NCBI GenBank assembly: GCA_040752215.1
Contig: JBFMEX010000064.1
Span: 1 to 33,466 of the forward strand
Direction of reading: 5' to 3'
DNA length: 33,466 nucleotides
Source: JBFMEX01 sp040752215
GTDB taxonomy: Bacteria > Pseudomonadota > Alphaproteobacteria > Rhizobiales > Hyphomicrobiaceae
In this document: piece after piece, positions 8,651 to 16,913 of the stretch
Numbering within the stretch: position 1 is the stretch's first letter
How the letters are laid out: each line of letters begins with the position of its first letter
The notes under the pieces: generated by a model
What the model was told of the DNA's origin: nothing
Seen by the model: the letters and a program-made list of their open reading frames with translations, nothing else
Database searches by the model: none
Position numbers and translations under genes: made by a program

Positions 8651-8956
8651 ATGGTCGTCACGCTCGAGGACTGCATCGCCTTCTGCGGCTTGGCCGAGGC
8701 CGAGGTGCTGGCGATCGCCGAGCATGAGCACATCCCGGAGATAGCCGCCGCCGCGCTCGCCGAGTGCCTGCTCGCCGAGCCGCACGGGCCGGAGCGCATC
8801 GCCCACATGATCCGCGACGACATCCGCGCCGCGCTCGCCCGCGGCGATCGCCGGCACGCGCGCGAGGTTCTGCTCGCTCTCAGGCACTTCCTTTCGGAGC
8901 ATCCGGGTACGTTGTGCCGGGACTTCCGGCTGCGCCCGGCGCATCCTGCGCGTTGA
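8651..8956 (+). CDS. conserved-looking 101-aa protein, unknown function
   Basis: A small, mostly helical cytosolic protein. It starts MVVTLEDCIAFCGL and contains LAIAEHEHIPEIAAAALAECLL, His/Glu-rich helices that resemble hypothetical proteins I recall from Bradyrhizobium relatives. No catalytic motif is evident. ATG 8651 follows a GAGG nine bases upstream; an in-frame ATG at 8621 lies nine bases after a TACAAT box and could instead be a leaderless start adding ten residues. The last 77 bases overlap the 3' end of the convergent 603-aa membrane protein gene. Confidence 0.6.
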   Translation: MVVTLEDCIAFCGLAEAEVLAIAEHEHIPEIAAAALAECLLAEPHGPERIAHMIRDDIRAALARGDRRHAREVLLALRHFLSEHPGTLCRDFRLRPAHPAR

Positions 8957-10691
8957 GCACCATCAGGATCGGCGTCAGCCCCTCGACGTCGACGATCGGG
9001 AAGATCTCGATGTCACGCCGCGCCCGCTCACTCCAGCCGGCGATGCTGAGCGCCCGCTCGGCCTTCGAGAACAGGCCGTGGTTGCGGATGGGTTCCGCCT
9101 TCGCGAACGCCTGGTCCTTCTCGCTCAGCACGACGCTGGCGTCGCGCTTGCGGCGCGCTTCGATCCAGCCCTTGCGAATTTCGGTCAGGTCGGTGTCGCT
9201 CGCCAGCGTCTCCTCGTGCTTCAGCCGCTCGAGCTCGCTGCGCCCGAAGCGCAGCCTTGCGATGCCGGGCGCCTTCTCCGGCCAGCGCACCAGCCCCATG
9301 TCAGCGAGCACGCCGGCTAGCTGGTTCATTGCGAGCGCCTTGGAGCTTTCGATCCGGTCGGCCTCGTTGGCGCTGTAAAGGTTCGGGATGACGAGGTATG
9401 AAGCCTTGTTGTGATGGATGAAGTGGCGGCGCACCCATTCCAGGTCGCTGCCGCCCTCGACGCGCTGGATCGCGGTCTCGATCGCGTCGCGGATTTGGCG
9501 TTCCTCCATGCCGGAGAGGCGGCGGCTCTCGGCCGGCGGCGGATTGAGAATCGCCAGCACCAGCAGGCCGAGGTCGACGCCGATCGTCGCCAGCAGCGCG
9601 ATGAGGTCGCGACCGGTGATCGGCTCGCCACTCGCGGTATGCGACGGCGCTGGCCTGCCGCCGGAAGCAACATAGCCGGCGAGGCTCGACGCGTAGGCAC
9701 CCATGTTGCGCCACAGGTTCTTGACCGCGTTGGCGACGCCGGCCGGTCCCTCGTTGAACACGGCCTCGCGCAGCTTCAGCTCCGCCGGCTGCTCGGCCTG
9801 ATCCGCCGCCTGCTGCAGGCGCTGGGCCAGCGTCGGGTCGTGGCAAGCAAAGCCCGGCTTATCGGGCGGCACGCTGACGGTGGCGGCGATGGCGCGCATC
9901 TCGCCGGCGGTCGAGCGGCCGAGCTCGTTCGATCGCGCGGCGATGCTGCGCGCCTTGCCGCGGATCTGCGAGGCGGTGCTCTCGAATGACTTCTGCCGCT
10001 CCTCGACTGTGCCGCCCGCGAGCCCGGCCGCGCTCTGGCGCAGCTCCTCGACGTCGGCCTGCACCGGCTCCAGCCAGGCGCGCACCATGCCGTCGCGCAG
10101 CGTGGTGATGCTGTCGCGCACGCTGCGGCGCGCATTGTAGAGCGGGCCGCGGCCGGCACCAGACGGCTTGCCGCAGCTGCCCCCGCTCGCCTCCTCGCGC
10201 GACATCTGTCCGTCGGACCACGACACGACGCTGTCGAGCTGGGCGCGCACCGCGTCGAGCCGGGCGGCGATCGCGCCGCTGGCGTCGCGCGCGTCCTCCT
10301 GCAGCCCTGCGAGCCCGGTGCGGGTCGCCTCCTCGCCGGAGATGAGACTCCACCAGAAGCCGTAGCCGAAGCCGATCGACCACACGAACAGGAACGCATA
10401 GAGCAGGAACGTGATCAGGCGGTCGCGGAGCTGGCGCTTGGCACCGAACGTCTCGCGCAGCGTGAGCCACATCAGGAACGTCAGCGCGACCACGACACCG
10501 ATGACCAGCACGTCGTTCGATATCGACATGCCGCCCGATGGCTGGGCGGGGGTCTGCGACACGCCGATGATGAAGTCGTGCATGCCGTGCCAGGTGGCGT
10601 AGCCCGACAGCACCAGCAGCATCAGCGAGGCGATGCCGATCAGCGAGTTGCGGCCGAAGATGTAGTCGACCACGCGGCCGATGTAGTGCAT
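8880..10691 (-). CDS. 603-aa membrane protein with large coiled-coil loop
   Basis: Not recognised as a named family. Three hydrophobic helices occur near the N-terminus (about residues 15-35, 61-79 and 92-117) and one more at 362-382. Between the third and fourth lies a 240-residue soluble region rich in Ala, Glu, Arg and Gln with heptad-like stretches (residues 125-160, 205-225, 235-275, 285-310), containing two isolated cysteines, Cys173 and Cys283, that could form a disulfide if the loop is periplasmic. The C-terminal 220 residues are soluble and probably cytosolic. ATG 10691 is preceded by a G-rich Shine-Dalgarno-like run; upstream codons are non-coding in style. Its stop lies inside the convergent 101-aa gene. 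A structural or signalling role is possible, but nothing in the sequence decides it. Confidence 0.75.
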   Translation of the reverse strand: MHYIGRVVDYIFGRNSLIGIASLMLLVLSGYATWHGMHDFIIGVSQTPAQPSGGMSISNDVLVIGVVVALTFLMWLTLRETFGAKRQLRDRLITFLLYAFLFVWSIGFGYGFWWSLISGEEATRTGLAGLQEDARDASGAIAARLDAVRAQLDSVVSWSDGQMSREEASGGSCGKPSGAGRGPLYNARRSVRDSITTLRDGMVRAWLEPVQADVEELRQSAAGLAGGTVEERQKSFESTASQIRGKARSIAARSNELGRSTAGEMRAIAATVSVPPDKPGFACHDPTLAQRLQQAADQAEQPAELKLREAVFNEGPAGVANAVKNLWRNMGAYASSLAGYVASGGRPAPSHTASGEPITGRDLIALLATIGVDLGLLVLAILNPPPAESRRLSGMEERQIRDAIETAIQRVEGGSDLEWVRRHFIHHNKASYLVIPNLYSANEADRIESSKALAMNQLAGVLADMGLVRWPEKAPGIARLRFGRSELERLKHEETLASDTDLTEIRKGWIEARRKRDASVVLSEKDQAFAKAEPIRNHGLFSKAERALSIAGWSERARRDIEIFPIVDVEGLTPILMVLNAQDAPGAAGSPGTTYPDAPKGSA

Positions 10692-10792
10692 GCCCCGTAC
10701 CCCCCTGGCGTCTGGTCCCCCGAGGCAAGTACAACAATTCGGCGGCCTTGTCGCGGGCCTGGGAGCCGTCGGCATGGTGTCGTCGAGGAACA

Positions 10793-11845
10793 ATGATGCT
10801 GGCACGAGAGACGGCCGGCAGGGAGCTGTCTGCGAAGAGACTCGAGATGATTGTGAAATCCGCGCTCGACCACGCCGTCCACCGTCACGAGACGGCGGGG
10901 CACCTCGCCACTCGCGGCGTTCCCATTGCACGCGCCGACGAGCTTGTCGGGGCACTGCTCAGCCGGCTCCCTTGGCATCGGCTCGAGTCGGTCGATCTCG
11001 TGCTCGTGACGAGCGACGCCGGGCGCTACGTCGGCACGGTCGAGATCAAGGCGCTGCTGGCCGCATCGCCGGAGGTCTGCCTCGGCGATCTCGTTGCGGC
11101 CGACTGGCCCGTGGTGCGCCCCGAGACGGATCAGGAGCACGCGGTTGCGGCGGCGAGCCGCGCCGGTGTCGGTGCGCTGCCGGTGGTCGATGCCCAGGGC
11201 CATCCACTCGGCGTGCTGTCTGCGGTCGTGCTTCTCGAGGTCATGGCGGCCGAGCATCGCGAGGATGTCAATCGTCTGGTCGGCGTCTTGAAGGATCGCA
11301 GGGGTGCCCGCCATGCGCTCGAGGATCCGCCCATGCATCGGGTCGGCAGGCGGCTGCCGTGGCTACTCGTCGGCCTTGCGCTCAGCACCGGTGCGACGGC
11401 GTTGATGGCGAGCTACCAGCGCGCGCTCGAGGCCAACGTCATAATCGCGTTTTTCATCCCGGCACTGGTCTATCTGACCGACGCTATCGGCACTCAGACC
11501 GAGGCGATCGCGGTGCGCGGCCTCTCGCTCAGCAAGAAGCCGCTGGCCAGCATTCTCGTCTCGGAGATTGCGACTGGCGGTGCCATAGGCCTGCTGCTCG
11601 GCGTCATTGCCGCACTGGCGATCTGGCTCACATTCGGCGACCCGCGCCTGGGGCTCGGCGTCGGGGCCTCGTTGCTGGTAGCGGGCACGATCGCCAGCTG
11701 CGTCGGTCTCGTCTTTCCATGGCTGCTCTCGCGCCTCGACATCGACCCGGCGTTCGGCTCCGGGCCGGTCGCGACGATCGTCCAGGACGTGCTGACGATC
11801 CTGGTCTACTTCCTCGTCATAGAGAGAGTGATGGCCGGCGCGTGA
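10793..11845 (+). CDS. MgtE-like magnesium/divalent cation transporter
   Basis: A 350-residue inner-membrane protein. Residues up to about 160 contain CBS-domain sequence (DLVAADWPVVRPETDQEHAV, then GVGALPVVDAQGHPLGVLSA), which in MgtE senses Mg2+ and nucleotides. The C-terminal part has five helices with MgtE signatures: DAIGTQTEAIAVRGL (corresponding to the usual GGNAGTQ...RGLA loop) and DPAFGSGPVATIVQDVLTIL, including the Asp that lines the MgtE ion path. It is shorter than canonical MgtE (about 450 residues), and the N-terminal superhelical domain is reduced or missing. Starts are ATG 10793 or 10796, both just after GAGGAA. It is divergent from the 603-aa membrane protein with a 101-base gap. 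Confidence 0.85.
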   Translation: MMLARETAGRELSAKRLEMIVKSALDHAVHRHETAGHLATRGVPIARADELVGALLSRLPWHRLESVDLVLVTSDAGRYVGTVEIKALLAASPEVCLGDLVAADWPVVRPETDQEHAVAAASRAGVGALPVVDAQGHPLGVLSAVVLLEVMAAEHREDVNRLVGVLKDRRGARHALEDPPMHRVGRRLPWLLVGLALSTGATALMASYQRALEANVIIAFFIPALVYLTDAIGTQTEAIAVRGLSLSKKPLASILVSEIATGGAIGLLLGVIAALAIWLTFGDPRLGLGVGASLLVAGTIASCVGLVFPWLLSRLDIDPAFGSGPVATIVQDVLTILVYFLVIERVMAGA

Positions 11846-11866
11846 GGCGCGGTGGGTCGATCCAGC

Positions 11867-12367
11867 TCAGCGCTCGGCCGCCACCAGACCGCGGTAGTCG
11901 GCAAGCGCGCCCGGGGCGAGCTCGAGGGCGAGGATGCGCGCCGGATCGACAGGGCCCGGGAACGTGATCTGGCCGCGCGGCACGGGCGCGAAGCCGAACC
12001 GGCCGTAGTAGGGCACGTCCCCGACCAGCAGCACGAGGCGGATGCCGCCGGCGCGGGCGGCCTCGATCGCCTCGCCCACCAGCCGGCGTCCGAGCCCCTG
12101 GTTGGCGAAATCGGGATCGACCGCGAGCGGGCCGAGCAGCAGTGCGCCGCCGGTCGCACCGACTCGAGCCTCGGTCATGCGCACCGCGGCGACCAGCCGA
12201 TGGCCGAGCAGCGCGACCCGGCAATAGGGCGAGACCGGCGCCGTGCCCTCGCGCACGCGATAGGCCGAGCGGGCGAAGCGCCCTGGACCGAACGCGCGCG
12301 CATTGAGCCGCGTGATCTCCGGGAGATCGGCGGCGGCGACGGCGCGAGTGGTGATCGGCGGCGACAT
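11867..12367 (-). CDS. GNAT family N-acetyltransferase (YhbS-like)
   Basis: The 166-residue product has the GNAT fold. LLGPLAVDPDFANQGLGRRLV contains the acetyl-CoA pyrophosphate loop (Q-G-L-G-R), and VLLVGDVPYYGRFGFAPV matches the YhbS-type subgroup. The acceptor substrate cannot be predicted. The frame is open to an ATG at 12400, but MSPPITTRAVAAADLPEI at 12367 is the typical GNAT N-terminus; neither start has a strong ribosome binding site. It converges on the MgtE-like gene with a 21-base gap. Confidence 0.85.
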   Translation of the reverse strand: MSPPITTRAVAAADLPEITRLNARAFGPGRFARSAYRVREGTAPVSPYCRVALLGHRLVAAVRMTEARVGATGGALLLGPLAVDPDFANQGLGRRLVGEAIEAARAGGIRLVLLVGDVPYYGRFGFAPVPRGQITFPGPVDPARILALELAPGALADYRGLVAAER

Positions 12368-12522
12368 GGCGGGTCCGGGCGAGGTCGCGGAGGGCAACAT
12401 CGCCGGCGCTCTAGCATGTGCCGGATGGGGGGTCCAGCGTAGCGCAATGGTATTCGGCTGCTCGCGACTCGGCCGTAACGCCGCTATGGGCCGGTGCCTT
12501 TGGATAGCCCGGCCCAGCTAGC

Positions 12523-12549
12523 GGGGTCAGACCCTGCGGGTCTGACCCC
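12523..12549. repeat. 27-bp palindromic repeat, copy 1
   Basis: Perfect 12-base arms GGGGTCAGACCC and GGGTCTGACCCC are separated by TGC. The same 27 bases occur without change at 20646-20672, and a degraded version lies near 31660-31686. It sits in the gap between the divergent start of the GNAT gene and the stop of the NUDIX gene. The type resembles REP-like dispersed palindromes; I cannot name the family with certainty. Confidence 0.8.
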
Positions 12550-12585
12550 TACCATTCGAGTCCGGCGATGGCAGGATCGTCGCCG

Positions 12586-13047
12586 CTACCAGTGCGGCGA
12601 GCGCGGCGCGCCGTCGAGGATCTCGCGCAATCGCCGCTCGGTCGGGGGATGGATGCCTTCCGGCAGCGCATCGCGGGCGAAGAAGCCGATCTCGGCGATC
12701 TCGGCATTCGGCGTCGGCACCACCGGCTGGCGCCAGCGGCGGACGACGAACACCGCGATATGGTCGCCCGGAAAATAGGCGAAGTTGGCGTAGAGGCCGA
12801 ACAGCTCCGGCGCCCCCTCGAGGTGCACGCCGGCCTCCTCGACCAGCTCGCGCGTCAGCGCCGTCTCGATCGTCTCGCCCTTTTCGACGCCGCCGCCCGG
12901 AAAGTGCCAGCCGGAGCGGTAGGTGTGGCGCACCAGCAGTACGCGGCGCTCGGCATCGATCACCACGCCCTGCGCGCCGAGCGTCAGCCCGCGCGAGACG
13001 CGCCAGTAGCGTTGCAGGGTCTTGGTGATGAGATCCCTCTTCGGCAC
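12586..13047 (-). CDS. NUDIX hydrolase
   Basis: A 153-residue enzyme with a complete Nudix box at residues 52-74: Gly52, Glu58, Arg66-Glu67, Glu70-Glu71 and Gly73 are all in register. This box binds Mg2+ and cleaves a nucleoside diphosphate linked to another moiety; the substrate is unknown. The GTG at 13047 is chosen as start because AGGAGG (13055-13060 on the complementary strand) lies exactly seven bases upstream. The longer frame from ATG 13104 would place this strong site inside the gene. It is divergent from the metallophosphoesterase gene. Confidence 0.9.
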   Translation of the reverse strand: MPKRDLITKTLQRYWRVSRGLTLGAQGVVIDAERRVLLVRHTYRSGWHFPGGGVEKGETIETALTRELVEEAGVHLEGAPELFGLYANFAYFPGDHIAVFVVRRWRQPVVPTPNAEIAEIGFFARDALPEGIHPPTERRLREILDGAPRSPHW

Positions 13048-13174
13048 CGCGCAGCCTCCTGTCGTCGTCACATTCCTTTCAACGCGTTTGCGGCCCTTTG
13101 ACAAGGCCGGCTCTTGCTGGTGATCGGGTCTCTGTTAGACAGAGCACGTCTTGAAGCACCTTTGGCGGCTCACG

Positions 13175-14095
13175 ATGACCGAAACACTCACCCTCGCACA
13201 CCTATCCGATCTGCATTTGACACCGCTCGCCGGCTTCGGCCCGCGCCACTGGAACGTCAAGCGCACGCTCGGCTATCTCAACTGGCATCGCGGCAGGAAG
13301 CGGGTGCATCGGCCGGAGGCAGTCGCCGCACTCGTCGCCGATCTCGCCGCGCAGCCGGTCGACCACGTCGCCGTCACCGGCGACATCGTCAACATCGGCC
13401 TGCCGAGCGAGCACGCCGCCGCGCTTCACTGGCTCGAGAGCCTCGGCCCCGCCGCGCGCATCAGCGTCGTGCCGGGCAATCACGACATCTACGTGCGGCT
13501 CGCCAGCGACCCCGGCGTCGAGCGCTGGCGCGACTACATGGCGCCGGACGCGTTCGGCGCGGGGATCGGTGTCGAGCCGGTCGACGGGTTTCCGTTCGTG
13601 CGCCGGCTCGCTCGCGTGGCGCTTATCGGCCTCAACTCCGCCGTGCCGACGCCGCCGTTCGTCGCCGCAGGCCATGTCGGGCCGCGCCAGCTCGGCGCGC
13701 TCGCGCGGGCACTCGAGGCGACCCGAAAGGCGGGCCTCGCGCGCGTCGTGCTGATCCACCATCCACCGCTGCCGGGGCAGGCGCCACCGCGGCGCGCGCT
13801 CACCGACGCCGCCGAGCTGGAGCGCGTGCTGGCTGCGCACGGCGCCGAGCTGGTCCTGCACGGGCACAACCATCGCGACATGCTGACCTGGCTGGAGACG
13901 GCGACGGGACGCACGCCGGTCGTCGGCATCGCCTCGGGCTCCGCCGCACGCGCGCATAAGGACGAGCCGCTGGCGCGCTACAACCTGTTCCGCTTCACGT
14001 TCGATGGAGCCACGCCGGCGATCCACCACACCGCCCGCGGCTTCGCCCACCCCGGCGGCCCCGTCGTCGAATTGGAGCATCACCTGCTCGATTGA
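13175..14095 (+). CDS. calcineurin-like metallophosphoesterase
   Basis: The 306-residue protein has the ordered metal-binding motifs of the family: SDLHL (Asp12, His14), TGDIVN, PGNHDIY, IHHPPLPG and HGHNHRD. These coordinate a dinuclear metal centre that hydrolyses phosphomono- or diesters. The general layout resembles small phosphodiesterases of the 3',5'-cyclic nucleotide group, but the substrate is not predictable. ATG 13175 gives the usual MTETLTLAHLSDLHL start; the TTG at 13151 in the same frame is less likely. A perfect TTGACA at 13098-13103 upstream could be a -35 box, without a convincing -10 at the right distance. It is convergent with the GST gene, eight bases apart. Confidence 0.9.
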   Translation: MTETLTLAHLSDLHLTPLAGFGPRHWNVKRTLGYLNWHRGRKRVHRPEAVAALVADLAAQPVDHVAVTGDIVNIGLPSEHAAALHWLESLGPAARISVVPGNHDIYVRLASDPGVERWRDYMAPDAFGAGIGVEPVDGFPFVRRLARVALIGLNSAVPTPPFVAAGHVGPRQLGALARALEATRKAGLARVVLIHHPPLPGQAPPRRALTDAAELERVLAAHGAELVLHGHNHRDMLTWLETATGRTPVVGIASGSAARAHKDEPLARYNLFRFTFDGATPAIHHTARGFAHPGGPVVELEHHLLD

Positions 14096-14103
14096 GGTTG
14101 CCG

Positions 14104-14715
14104 TTACCCCGGCGGCGGGGCGGTTTCGGCGAACGCGGGTATGGCGGCGGCGAAGTGATCGCGCCAGTCGACGAGGCGCGGATGGGATGCACGCCAGCTT
14201 CCCTCCTGGCGGAAGTCGAGGTAGCCGAGCGCGGCGGCGAGCGACACGTGGCCGTAGTCCGGTGCCGGCGACCAGTCCGGCACATTGCCCTCGAGATGGG
14301 CGAGCGCGGCGTCGATCTTTCCCTGCTGGCGTGCGAGCCAGTCTGCCGAGCGCTGCGCCTCGCTGCGCAGGCGGCCTTCGTAGAAGACCAGCACGGCCGC
14401 CTCCTTGATGCCGTCGGCGAGCGCGACCCGGGTCAGCATCTCGAAGCGCGCCGGGCCCGAGGGCGGAAACAGCCGCGGCTCGGCGGTGAGGCTGTCGATT
14501 GCCTCGGCAATGACGCGGCTGTCGTAGAGCCGCGTGCCGTCGTCGAGCACCAGCACGGGAATCTTGCCGAGCGGATTGCTGTGCACGAGTTCGGCGTTGC
14601 CGGGCGGGTTGGTGTCGACGATCTGCAGCGGTATTCGGCCGGCGAGTCCCTTGATCGCCGCGGCGATGCGGACCTGGCGGACGAACGGCGAGGTGTGGTT
14701 GCCGAGGAGGTGCAT
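14104..14715 (-). CDS. glutathione S-transferase family protein
   Basis: A 203-residue cytosolic protein. The N-terminal thioredoxin-like domain opens MHLLGNHTSPFVRQVRIAA, with Ser9 in the usual catalytic position, continues NPLGKIPVLVLDDG (the cis-Pro region that contacts glutathione) and TRLYDSRVIAEAI. An all-helical C-terminal domain follows (AALGYLDFRQ). The substrate is unknown. It lies downstream of the ABC-F gene on the same strand, with a 273-base gap that contains a strong nested hairpin, so it probably has its own promoter or is set off by a structured leader. Confidence 0.88.
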   Translation of the reverse strand: MHLLGNHTSPFVRQVRIAAAIKGLAGRIPLQIVDTNPPGNAELVHSNPLGKIPVLVLDDGTRLYDSRVIAEAIDSLTAEPRLFPPSGPARFEMLTRVALADGIKEAAVLVFYEGRLRSEAQRSADWLARQQGKIDAALAHLEGNVPDWSPAPDYGHVSLAAALGYLDFRQEGSWRASHPRLVDWRDHFAAAIPAFAETAPPPG

Positions 14716-14802
14716 TGTCGAGCGCGCGACCAGAGGAGTCGGGGAATGTGTGCTCGCCTTATCGAGCGGCGGCGGCGGCGGAGCGGGAGTGGAGGTCTGT
14801 CT

Positions 14803-14877
14803 CGGTGGCTGGCCGGAGTGTCCGGTTGCCCTCTTGTCAACCGGACCAGGTCCCGCAACCCGTCCGGCCAGCCGCCG
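14803..14877. repeat. 75-bp nested hairpin between the ABC-F and GST genes
   Basis: An outer 15-base arm at 14803-14817 pairs with 14863-14877 at 14 of 15 positions (the exception is a T opposite G, which would pair as G-U in plus-strand RNA). Inside it TCCGGTTG (14821-14828) and CAACCGGA (14838-14845) form a perfect second stem with a nine-base loop. On the minus strand it lies downstream of the ABC-F stop and upstream of the GST start. It could be a structured leader, a processing signal or a dispersed palindrome; there is no adjacent T-run. Confidence 0.6.
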
Positions 14878-14925
14878 AGTGGCGGGACCATATACGTGTC
14901 ATGATGAGCGTGGTTGCGTCGAATC

Positions 14926-14959
14926 AAAAAATCACTTTTCCGCAAGGTCTCTCCGCGGA
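14926..14959 (-). terminator. possible terminator of the ABC-F gene
   Basis: Read on the minus strand, 30 bases after the ABC-F stop, TCCGC and GCGGA form a five-base stem with a loop of 11, and a run of six T (14931-14926) follows after seven bases. The stem is short and the T-run is not immediately adjacent, so this is a weak intrinsic terminator candidate. Confidence 0.3.
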
Positions 14960-14988
14960 CTGCGAACAGCGCACGAGCGAGTGCGACG

Positions 14989-16905
14989 TCACTCGGTTGG
15001 CCGATCCGCGTTCGCCGCCGCACACTCGTAGCGTTCAACGGCGGCGAGCCATGCTTCCTCCGCATTCGCAAGATCCTTGGCCAGCTGACCGCGCTTTTGT
15101 GCGGCCTGCTGCGCTGTTATCGGATCCCGCACGTAGAGATCGACGTCGGCGAGCACGCTGTCGAGGGCCGCGATCGCGGTACCGATCCGCTCGACCGTGC
15201 GCTCCGCCGCTTCCGCCGCCTTCTTGAGCGGCGCGAGACTCGCGCGTCGCTCCGCAGCCGAGCGACGCGCCTCGGCGCGGTCGGGGCGCGGAGCGCTGGT
15301 CGGGGACTTGTCTGCACGCGCCGCCCGATTGCGTGTCGTGCGCTCGGCGAGCAGTTCGTCGCGGTAGCTGTCCATGTCGCCGTCGTAGGGCCTCACGGTG
15401 CCGTCCTTGACCAGCCACAATCGGTCGGCGGTCGCCTCGACCAGATGGCGGTCGTGGCTGATCAGGATCACCGCACCCTCGTATTCGGCGAGGGCGTGGA
15501 TAAGCGCCTCGCGGCTATCGACGTCGAGGTGGTTGGTCGGCTCGTCGAGGATCAGCAGGTTAGGACCGTGGAAGGTGGCGATCGCGATCAGCAGCCGCGC
15601 CTTCTCGCCGCCGGAGAGATTCTCACTGCGTGTGTCGGCCTTGTCGGCGCCGAAGCCGAAGCTGCCAAGCCTCGCGCGGCGCTGGGCTTCCGTCGCCTCC
15701 GGCATCAGGCGCACCATCACGTCGTACGGCGTAGCGCGGGGCTCGAGTTCGTCGAGCTGATGCTGTGCGAAGTAGCCGGCCTCGACACGCCCGGCGCCGA
15801 CGACGCGGCCGGCGATTGGCTGCATTCGTCCGGCCAGCAGCTTGGCGAACGTCGACTTGCCGTTGCCGTTCTGGCCGAGCAGGGCGATGCGGTCGTCCTG
15901 GTCGATCCTGAGGTCGAGGCTGGAGAGCACGGGATGCGCCGGATCGTAGCCGACGCTCGCGCCTTCGAGTCTGAGCAGCGGGCTTGCCACCAGCCTGGCG
16001 GGCCTCGGCAGATGGAAGGGGACGATGCGCTCCTCCACCTCGGCGGCGATCGGCTGCATCCGGGCCAACGCTTTGACCCGGCTCTGCGCCTGCCGTGCCT
16101 TGGTTGCCTTGGCTCTGAAGCGGTCGATGAACGCCTGGATACGCCGGCGCTCCTCCTCCTGGCGCTTCATCAGCTTGAGGTCGAGCCGCTGCCGCTCGCG
16201 CCGGGTGCTCTCGAACGCGTCGTAGCCGCCGGCATAGAGGGTCAGCTTGCCGCGATCGAGATGCAGGATCGAGCCGACGGCGCTGTTCAACAGGTCGCGG
16301 TCGTGGCTGACGATCAGCACCGTGTGCGGGTACTTCTCGAGATAGCTCTCGAGCCACAGCGTGCCCTCGAGGTCGAGATAGTTGGTCGGCTCGTCGAGCA
16401 GCAGAATTTCGGGGGAGAGGAACAGCACTGCGGCGAGCGCGACCCGCATGCGCCAGCCGCCGGAGAACGATCCGCACGGGCGGCGCTGGGCCGCCTCGTC
16501 GAAGCCGAGGCCGGCGAGGATCTCGGCCGCGCGTGCCGCGGCGGAATGGGCGTCGATATCGCCGAGCCGGGCATGAATTTCCCCGATACGGTCGGGATCG
16601 CTCGCGTGCTCGGCTTCCGCGAGCAGTGCCGACCGCTCGGTGTCGGCGGAGAGCACCCAGTCGATCAGCGTCTCGGCGCCGCCCGGCGCCTCCTGGGCGA
16701 CGTGGCCGAGCCGCGCGCCGCGACTGGTCTGGATCGCGCCGTCGTCGGGCGCCAGCTCACCGGTGACGAGCTTCAACAGTGTCGTCTTGCCGGAGCCGTT
16801 GCGGCCGACGAGGCCGACCTTATGCCCGGTCGGGATGGCGACGGTCGCGTGATCGAGGATCAGCCGGCCTTCGATTCGGTACGTGAGGTCGTTGATGTGC
16901 AGCAT
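14989..16905 (-). CDS. ABC-F family ATP-binding protein
   Basis: The 638-residue soluble protein has two ABC cassettes and no membrane helices. Cassette 1 has GRNGSGKTT (Walker A), SFSGGWRMRVALA (signature) and LLLDEPTNYLDL (Walker B). Cassette 2 has GQNGNGKST, LSGGEKARLLIA and LILDEPTNHLDV. A charged linker between them (RQRLDLKLMKRQEEERRR) and a C-terminal coiled-coil tail (ERRASLAPLKKAAEAAERT) are typical of ABC-F. Members bind the ribosome and act in translation or antibiotic protection; this one most resembles the Uup/YheS-type housekeeping branch. The promoter-like boxes at 16914-16942 end eight bases before the ATG, and no Shine-Dalgarno sequence is evident, so the mRNA may be nearly leaderless. 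Confidence 0.93.
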   Translation of the reverse strand: MLHINDLTYRIEGRLILDHATVAIPTGHKVGLVGRNGSGKTTLLKLVTGELAPDDGAIQTSRGARLGHVAQEAPGGAETLIDWVLSADTERSALLAEAEHASDPDRIGEIHARLGDIDAHSAAARAAEILAGLGFDEAAQRRPCGSFSGGWRMRVALAAVLFLSPEILLLDEPTNYLDLEGTLWLESYLEKYPHTVLIVSHDRDLLNSAVGSILHLDRGKLTLYAGGYDAFESTRRERQRLDLKLMKRQEEERRRIQAFIDRFRAKATKARQAQSRVKALARMQPIAAEVEERIVPFHLPRPARLVASPLLRLEGASVGYDPAHPVLSSLDLRIDQDDRIALLGQNGNGKSTFAKLLAGRMQPIAGRVVGAGRVEAGYFAQHQLDELEPRATPYDVMVRLMPEATEAQRRARLGSFGFGADKADTRSENLSGGEKARLLIAIATFHGPNLLILDEPTNHLDVDSREALIHALAEYEGAVILISHDRHLVEATADRLWLVKDGTVRPYDGDMDSYRDELLAERTTRNRAARADKSPTSAPRPDRAEARRSAAERRASLAPLKKAAEAAERTVERIGTAIAALDSVLADVDLYVRDPITAQQAAQKRGQLAKDLANAEEAWLAAVERYECAAANADRPTE

Positions 16906-16913
16906 CGGCCGAG

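Noticed and set aside
12367..12400. Longer GNAT start at ATG 12400
   Set aside because: It adds a short non-family N-terminus without a ribosome binding site; kept only as an alternative.
12550..12575. tRNA T-arm-like sequence (ATTCGAGTCC)
   Set aside because: No acceptor stem, D-arm or anticodon arm could be fitted around it.
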